Under the pieces are notes generated by a model. It made no database searches. It was not told the DNA's origin and worked only from the letters and a program-made list of their open reading frames with translations. A program made the translations under genes and the position numbers. From Cliona cf. orientalis (Eukaryota > Porifera > Demospongiae > Clionaida > Clionaidae), in assembly GCA_963930775.1 (NCBI GenBank), contig OZ005702.1, positions 5,022,001 through 5,086,000 of the forward strand: a stretch of DNA of 64,000 nt, in the 5' to 3' direction. Within the stretch, counting starts at the first letter, position 1; every line of letters starts with the position of its first letter. Shown here one piece after another: positions 57,096-64,000 of the stretch.

Positions 57096-58670
57096 TTCTT
57101 ACAGTTCCCCCAACACTTGCTGACGTCATATGACCAGCTGAGACCAACTGACCAACACAGGTCAAAAGTTTATTGGTAAATACTACCAGACCTCAACAAT
57201 TTCTCCATCGTAGTTACATTATTACCACTCAATCCTAAGTGACCCCTGACCCCCAGTCTGACAATGTCTTGCATGGACACATAGTCTGTCCCAGTCTTTC
57301 AATGGAATGCATCTGCGGCAGGGTTCAGAGGTCATTAGTGTTGTGTTTGTATGTTGGTTGTGGTTTTAGTGTGTTCATGTGATGTTATTCACTAGCTTTG
57401 TTGTCTTGTTCCATAGTTTTGTGTGTGCACATGTCTGTGGTTTGTCTGGTCATAAATTTTTCCATTCCTTTTTGTTGTCCTTTAGCCTACAGTTTCATTG
57501 CTAGTTCACTGACACCATATCTCATCATACACCACAAAACATTTTGATACTACATCAGTTACAGTTTCATTATCATCATGCCGCTTTGTCTAATGCGCTT
57601 TTGTGTTGTATTTTTACGCTTGTATCATTAGTTTATAGCGTGTATAGCTGTATGCAGCCGTTTTTTACTCTTGTATAGCAATTGTTTCAATTTTTGTATT
57701 TTGTTCGCACCAACCCTTTTTTCACAACTTTCAATCATCACAGTATTAAGTATATCATCAACCTCGTTATTTCTCGACATTTAATCATCACAGTAATGTT
57801 CGTTTCATCTTCCGTCATAGCTATACTTTTCAGTGGCTCAGGAATTATACACTCCACTTATTTGGAGGTGAGTACGGTATCAGTTACATGACTTATCACA
57901 TGACTAGCTCTTGTTTTTTTCATCTCATTTTAATTTTATTCAGGAGCTACACTCTCTAATAGAGGACAACTTCCATTTTAAATTCAATGAAAGGTCTGAG
58001 CTGTGAAACTCCACCCACAGATGCACCTCTTCCTCCTCCCACTTCCCCAATGTCTTCATTAATTTTGTTTACCAGGTATAATGTGTGCACATAAGTAGTG
58101 TAAATTTTACTCTCCTAAAACTCCCTCCCCCCCCCCCCCCCCCCCCAATTTTACGAAAAATTAATCAAAATTCATGAGATTTTGTAATTAATTATTTTGA
58201 AGTGTTACTTAGGTGCCTTTATGGACCTTGAACATTAATATTAATTATTTATAATATGCTTTAGCTTCCCTTGCTTTGCGCGGAGGGGGCACATCCCCCT
58301 CCCGCACCCACCCCCTTGGGCCGCAACTTCTCCCATGTTCCCCCCCTAAATTTTTGGGCCAGACAAACCCTGTCACCAACATACATACAATGCATGTGGG
58401 TGTGCGTGTATACAGTATTTGCATGACATTGTACATGTGTGTGCATATGCATAAGATTATTACACTTCCATGCATTGTAGATATTTCTCATGCATAATAT
58501 AATTGACAATCATTCCGTACCTGCATACACAGGTCAAAGTTCAGCCAGTAGGAGTTCCGTGTTTGTTGCCTTGAATATTGACATCTGAGATGAGGGGGAA
58601 GCTCCTGGTAATTTTATGAGTGGTCCCTTTAGTATCTGCTATAATATTATAGTTAAAAGGAAACCAATTA
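57096..58670 (+). other. NLR-B 3' region and NLR-B/C intergenic
   Basis: The first ~550 bp match the NLR-A 3' region. A poly-C run lies near 58127-58146. The block at 58260-58480 holds only a TG/CA-rich stretch and no supported gene. Confidence 0.5.
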
Positions 58671-59422
58671 AGGATGGTCTGTGCTAAGGAGGCGGTGGAG
58701 AGACTGCGTTCTACCTACCAAAGTGAGTCACTGAGTTCACTGGTACATGTTAGAGCGGATGGGCAGATAATATCGAAGAATGGGAGGGGCTGGTATACTT
58801 TAATAGGAGCATAATTTGGTATGCCACATGTTATTGCTTGGACCCTTCCTCCCTCCCCCTATTCTTAACGCCACACTTGGAAATGCTAGATTACCCAAAT
58901 AATATGCGCATGCATGCGCAGCAAGGGGTGAGGCAACTGGTTTGTGTGTTGTCTGTCGTTATCGTCAGCATGAAAATCACCAGATTTCGAGATTCAGAGC
59001 AACTCGTAAGCATGACGAATCTGTTGAAATCGTCGAAAAATTTGCAACATTGTGCTTCGAATCGTTTGGTAAGGCCCACGAGTGTCGTAAACACTGTGTT
59101 GGCCACGCCTATTAACCGCACCTTCTTATGCTTTCTGCTCATGCACACAACCCAGAGGACGCATCTATAATAATAAAATTAGCATTCCTGCATAAAATTA
59201 TTTAATTAGCGATTTAGTCCTGTACTTGTTTCGATCATAGATTTGATCAAAGACGACTTTCTTAGCCTGATTTCAAATCCAGAGAGGGAGAACAGACGAA
59301 CGAAGGCTTAATCAGCCCTGAAATGCTTGATTATGACCAATAGCAAAGCCTCGGTACTCGCTTTATTTAGCTGGGATTGAACAGGGTTGAAAGGTTGGTT
59401 TGTCAAGGCTCACCGAGTTCTT

Positions 59423-59743
59423 CAGGCCTTCATTTAGAAATTTTCTCAAGGGGGGGGGGGGGGGGGGGCTCAGTGAGCTAGTATAAAATAAAGGGGGGCA
59501 AGACTATTTTCCGTGCACGTGGTCTCTAGGGGGGTCTGGGATGCTCCCCCAGAAAATTTTTGCATTTTGGACTCCCGGAGATTGCTTCTGGTGCACTCAC
59601 ATTTTGAATACTTAATATCATCATTATTATTCATGTTAGGCGATTTCTTGACTTTATGCGTGTGATATTACCAGCTTTATGGGGGGGGGGGGGGGGGGGG
59701 GGAGCGCCCCCCCTGCCCCCCCCCCCCCTTAAATGAAGCCCTG
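59423..59743. mobile_element. G-run MITE, 5-bp duplication TTCTT
   Basis: CAGGCCTTCATTTA at the left, TAAATGAAGCCCTG at the right. TTCTT flanks both sides; intron A has the empty site GAGTTCTTTCCCAAC (6759-6773). Long G runs and a C run inside. Confidence 0.85.
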
Positions 59744-60505
59744 TTCTTTCCCAACAGCATCCTTCATGAGGCACAGGATTGATACCTGGCATATGTTTCT
59801 GTACATTTTATGTTGGTGCACATGACACATGGATGACATTTGATGACCTATGTCCAACCTCCTCTGCATGCAGCCTAGCGTATGTAGGTAAAGGCTATCA
59901 ATAAGTGTACCGCTCATCTTTGTGCCGATAGATGCACTGTAGGATGCAGATGCAGCACATGGGGTAATGTGCTCTAGAGAGCTCTAGTCATGGCCTCAAT
60001 CCCTAATGATCATATCAGGTACTAAATTCAGATGAGAGATGCCCCAGTTATGCCAATTTGGTGAATTAAAACAGTACGGCATTAAAGGTGCTCTGAAACG
60101 GAAGTCATTACGTAATTGAACAATGCATGAAAGCGCTAGGCGCATGCACGTCGTGTTGTATATTATCCAAGTGTAAAAGGTTCGTGAGCACGAGGCCAGC
60201 TCCTGGATACCTACCACCCCTCTTGATGTCGACGAAAGCAGGATCGTGAGCCATCTCTTCTACCGTTCACCTCGTGAATCGATTGATCGCTCATGTTGCG
60301 CATCTTACCTCTCAATCAGCGCAAGCACAAGCGTGGACGCGTGAAAATATCGCTTGGTTACGCCTTTGCGATGACATTGGATTGACCAATCAGGTTTGAG
60401 AGCTCTTTAAAACTGGATCAGGAATTCAAAAATGTAGGCGGGCAGTTCAACTTCCGTTTCAGAGCAGCTTTAAAATTATGTGCATCCTGCAGCTTGGTAT
60501 ATACA

Positions 60506-61843
60506 TACCATAGAATCCCGCGATTACGTCCCCTCTCGCGCATATTAAGCCCCCCTTGCATTTTTAGCTCAAGTTCCTACATAGGTAGTTTTGTCTCGAG
60601 TATGAAAAGTTGACCATATCCCCAGTAGCTGCATAGTTATCGTGGTGCTTAATATGGTAAAGGTCGTCAATTTAGTGCATGCAACATCTATAAGCCACAT
60701 CAATGCTAGCGCCTCAATCGCAGAGATGGAGTCTGAGACCGACTTTCGACTTCGATAGTGACAAGTTTCGATGCTTCAATCACAGGAGATGAACTCGATA
60801 ACGCCGTACAGCTTCCGAACTTCAGGTTGGTCACGGTATGGTATGCAGTATGCGTGATATATGTAGCTCAAGGCTAGCTTTATTTATCCACGGGATTACG
60901 TCAGCTAAGAGAACGTGTGAAGTTTGGCCAGAGGTACTTGTCGGAGAAAGTAGCTCTCAGCTTCAATGTATTCGCTAGATACAGGCGTCAGATACTCTAC
61001 ATACTTACCGATTTTCAAGACTCAGAAAGGCTCCATTGAGACCCTGGATTTTCTCATAATTACCTCATCGATAACACCATAGGTTTCATCACACATTATA
61101 ACATAATTACCTCATAACCACAGAAAAATAAATTGCTACTGGGGATGTAATGAAAACTTAGACTACATCCAGAGTCTCTCATGAAAAGTATTACACCGCA
61201 CTACCATACACCGCCATTAGGATACATTGATATATACTGCGCATGCTCCGTATACACGGGCGCACGGCTTGAGCTGGTTGACCCGGACGTGACCTCCACC
61301 TGCCGTGTGCTAGACTGAATAGGGGAATCCCCCCAGAGAGCGAGCTCGCTAAAGAAAGTGAACTGAGAGAATCGCCATATATCATCGATAGTCCACGATC
61401 TCTTCTACACTAGGTTCGAATTCTGGATCCCAATACCCTGACATGCGAGCTAAAGAAGCAGTCTTCACTCCAATGTCGTCATAGGTTTCATCATAGGTTT
61501 CATCATCATTTCATCACAATTACCTCATCAGTTGGCCGAATCGGTTTGTTGATTGGGACTCGAGACGTAATAAGCCTCTCTGACTGTAAAATGTAGACAT
61601 TACAGACCACAAGTAGCCACAACTAAAAAAACTAGCTATTTGTGTCATATTATGCCTTACTTTATTGTTTTTCTCGAATTTTGCCCACCAAACAGCCAGA
61701 GATCGCGCACCCACGTGGCATTCGACGGTCGGTAATGGTCGTCACACTGAAATGTTAGGATCCCACATATAAGCCCCCTCCCCGCTTTTGCCCTATGCTA
61801 GCATGCACAAGGGGGGGGGGCATAATCGCGGGATTCTACGGTA
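60506..61843. mobile_element. TACCRTAGAATCCCGCG element, long
   Basis: Left TACCATAGAATCCCGCGATT, right complement form ending GGATTCTACGGTA, with AAGCCCCC/GGGGGC subterminal. About 1.34 kb. The empty site in intron A is near 7140-7155. It shares an internal segment (ACCACGTGGCATTCG-type, 61700-61740) with the short element at 62215. Confidence 0.75.
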
Positions 61844-62214
61844 CTTACATGATAATAATAAGAAGGGTATTATGTTGGGATTTACATTACGAGTACTTCT
61901 GACGGTTCCAGATATTATCATGTCCCATGCAGGTTGGCCACTCCGGTACCTTTTCCTTCCTGCGGTCTTGTCATCATAAGTAATTGTAGCATTATATGTA
62001 CATGCATGTATAGCATGTGGTGGATATCACTATGTACATGACGTTGCACTTGTCTCTGTTTGAAATAAATCTTCCAGATCAGTTGCCACACGTCAATATT
62101 AGACAACAACTGCAAGGAAAATTCAAGCAAAGAATGGCATCCCTCCTTCAATTTTCGCTTTTTTGCCTATAATATAGCCCAGGCATCTTATTTTGCTGTA
62201 TTATGTATTATATA

Positions 62215-62608
62215 TACCGTAGAATCCCGCGATTACGCCCCCCCCCTCGCGCATAAGCCCCCCCTCCATTTTTAGCTCAAGTTCCTGCATCAGGTACTTT
62301 TGTCTCAAATATAAGCCCCCCCTCCCTGACTGTAAAATGGAGCCCATAAATCAACAAAAACAGTAGCTACAGCTAGCAAACTAGCTATTTGTGTCATATT
62401 ATGCCTTACTTTGTCGTTTTTCTCGAGTTTTGCCCACCAAACAGCCAGAGAAAGTACAGAGATCGCGCGCCCACGTGGCATTCGGCGGTCGGTAATGGTC
62501 GTCACACGGAAATGTAAGGATCCCGCGTATAAGCCCCCTCCCCACTTTTGCCCAATCCTAGCATGCACAAAGGGGGGGGGGGGGGCGTAATCGCGGGATT
62601 CTACGGTA
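62215..62608. mobile_element. TACCGTAGAATCCCGCG element, short
   Basis: TACCGTAGAATCCCGCGATT at the left and its exact complement form at the right, flanked by TA-rich sequence. About 394 bp. It looks like a deletion derivative of the element at 60506. Confidence 0.8.
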
Positions 62609-63514
62609 TATTTATAACACTACTAAATTGCTTCTTAATAATAATGTTTTCAGTAGATGCAGAACTCGCATCTCGATGGTTATTATACTGATTATCTTGC
62701 TAGCTCAGATAGCAGAACCTTATAATATTGAGGTAATTATTACTCAGTATACACAGGGTTCTTTAAGATGGGCTAAAAGTTGTCATCACATATATCGTTT
62801 TTGTTATCTTATCAAAGAAAGATGGATATTGAAGACATGGGTGACATGCCTATATCAAGAGTACAGTAGGCTATGCATAAATTGTCACTATGGCCAGGGG
62901 GGCTGCCCTATCTCATAGCTAGATATGGCCTTGGCAGCCTTTACTGTGGATCTCGCAGAGAATGACGGAAGAGGAGCTTGGTATAATGTAATTTATGCAG
63001 AGGATGAAGTGGGAAAGTATAATAATTATTATTATTACAGTATTTGGACTTGTTGAGTTTTGGCTCACCTCATACTTGATGAAATACAGTTGTAATCCAT
63101 GATTTGCTTACCATCAAATTGATTTCTATTTCTCGGATTAAATAGTCATGATAACGATCCAGCAGACCAATAATATGATAATACTTCCAACCTTTGACCT
63201 TGTATATATGCATGCTGCTCTCTTCAGGTTACTGAAGCTGTACCCATGCATGCCACATTCCTTAAGTATGAACTTAGAGTGTATTTGGCCCCTGTATATT
63301 ATATGTTTGGTGGTATTATTATAGCTTCCATAACGCATAATCACATATTATTTGAAACATATACACTTCCTTTGTGGCCATGTGCGTACATACCAATTGT
63401 TAAGTGTCACAAGTACAATCAGTAATTACTGTCTTGCTAAGCTAAACAGAATGCAGGTCAATACCAATTTTGATGGAGTATCATGTACTATCTTTTGGAA
63501 CATTTTGGTTATAG

Positions 63515-64000
63515 GTCAACTGGACCAAGTTGATGACAGAGGCAGGCATGAACAGATGGACGTAGCCAGCAAAATTGAAAATTTAGAAGATCAGTTTGAT
63601 AATCTCCAAACTAGAATTATAAATGAACTTTCTACTAAATCTGGTATAACTGTGCATAACTTATTAAATCAACTAACTCGATTACCACTGTCGTTGAGGA
63701 GAGAATATGAATCGTCCATAACAAAACGTATGCGTAGAATGCGAACTGAGACACAAGTGAATGTTCACCTCAATCCTCTCACGTCGTTTATAGACTATGG
63801 ATTGATTGAATATGTTATAAAGAAGTATGGCAGTGATGCCTTAAAGCGAGATATGCTGTCATATTGTAGTGAAATGGTAGTGTTCATGAAGGAGACAACA
63901 ATTAAACAGTTAATAGATCATTTTCCTGGCCAAACTGAAATCCCACCAAAGTTTTCTCTAATAGAGGCCAAAATCGGTGACGATGCTAGCAAGTGCACTT
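63515..64000 (+). CDS. NLR-C giant exon, 5' part
   Basis: Open for 486 bases from the acceptor to the window edge. Encodes the coiled N-terminal segment (ASKIENLEDQFDNLQTRI) and about half of the first module, ending within DDASKCT. Very close to NLR-B apart from the four-codon deletion. Whether the NACHT and LRR parts are intact cannot be seen. Confidence 0.8.

Larger units (their letters stand above)
58723..63514 (+). other. NLR-C intron 1
   Basis: Homologous to intron A in several blocks, so inserted elements can be delimited by comparison. It contains at least three elements absent from A (59423, 60506, 62215). No exon recognised. Confidence 0.6.
58675..64000 (+). pseudogene. NLR-C: third NLR paralogue, CARD mostly lost, cut by window end
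   Basis: Exon 1 homology starts abruptly at about 58675 and covers only the last ~48 bases of the CARD exon (VCAKEAVERLRSTYQ), then the conserved donor GTGAGT at 58723. After a 4.8-kb intron, acceptor TATAG at 63514 opens the giant exon (QLDQVDDRGRHEQMDVASKI), which is open to the window end and includes the start of module 1 (FIDYGLIEYVIKKYGSDALK). It lacks four codons present in B (B has VNELFIIHLNP; C has VNVHLNP), an in-frame deletion. With no CARD start codon, normal expression is doubtful, unless another first exon is used. Confidence 0.7.

Overview
The window is eukaryotic and most likely from a marine invertebrate, probably a demosponge. Genes are split by GT-AG introns, intergenic DNA is AT-rich and packed with small inverted-repeat elements, and the main genes are NLR-type immune receptors (CARD, NACHT, LRR) with NACHT and LRR in one giant exon, a style I associate with sponges. 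No species marker is present, so the assignment is an inference.

The backbone is a tandem array of three plus-strand NLR paralogues, here called A, B and C. Each has a short CARD exon, a phase-1 intron of 5-10 kb, one giant exon (a repeated ~220-residue module, then NACHT, then LRRs) and a tiny last exon. A (3306-16642) has six modules but carries an in-frame stop and a frameshift. B (41402-57095) has three modules and an open giant exon, but a 330-bp element sits inside its CARD exon. C (58675 to the window end) keeps only the last ~48 bases of the CARD exon and runs off the edge. Introns A and C are homologous and serve as empty-site controls for element insertions.

Other host genes: the 3' part of a SCAMP membrane-trafficking gene (796-2790, plus); exons resembling the RWD region of the eIF2alpha kinase GCN2/EIF2AK4 (21918-27988, plus); an AGGF1-like gene with aromatic YYD repeats, the start of an FHA domain and the KKRYG region (41205 or 39814 down to 29508, minus); an unidentified 167-bp exon (29931-30097, plus); and a possible 120-bp minus-strand exon (26104-26223). 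The likely AGGF1 first exon and the NLR-B start are divergent and 196 bp apart.

Mobile DNA dominates the rest: a degraded Penelope-like element (30003-32985, minus), an intron-containing hAT-type transposase gene inside an AGGF1 intron (36796-39318), an IS630/Tc1-type transposase fragment that reads in frame into an AGGF1 exon (39815-40544, minus), three copies of a TTAA-flanked piggyBac-like element, a MULE-like element with a 9-bp target duplication, hAT-like elements with 7-8 bp duplications, a group with 5-bp duplications and long G runs, and a group of TA-flanked elements that begin TACCGTA.

Exon borders are my own reading of splice signals and phase. Several one-base frame breaks lie next to homopolymers (SCAMP, AGGF1), so some damage may be sequencing error.
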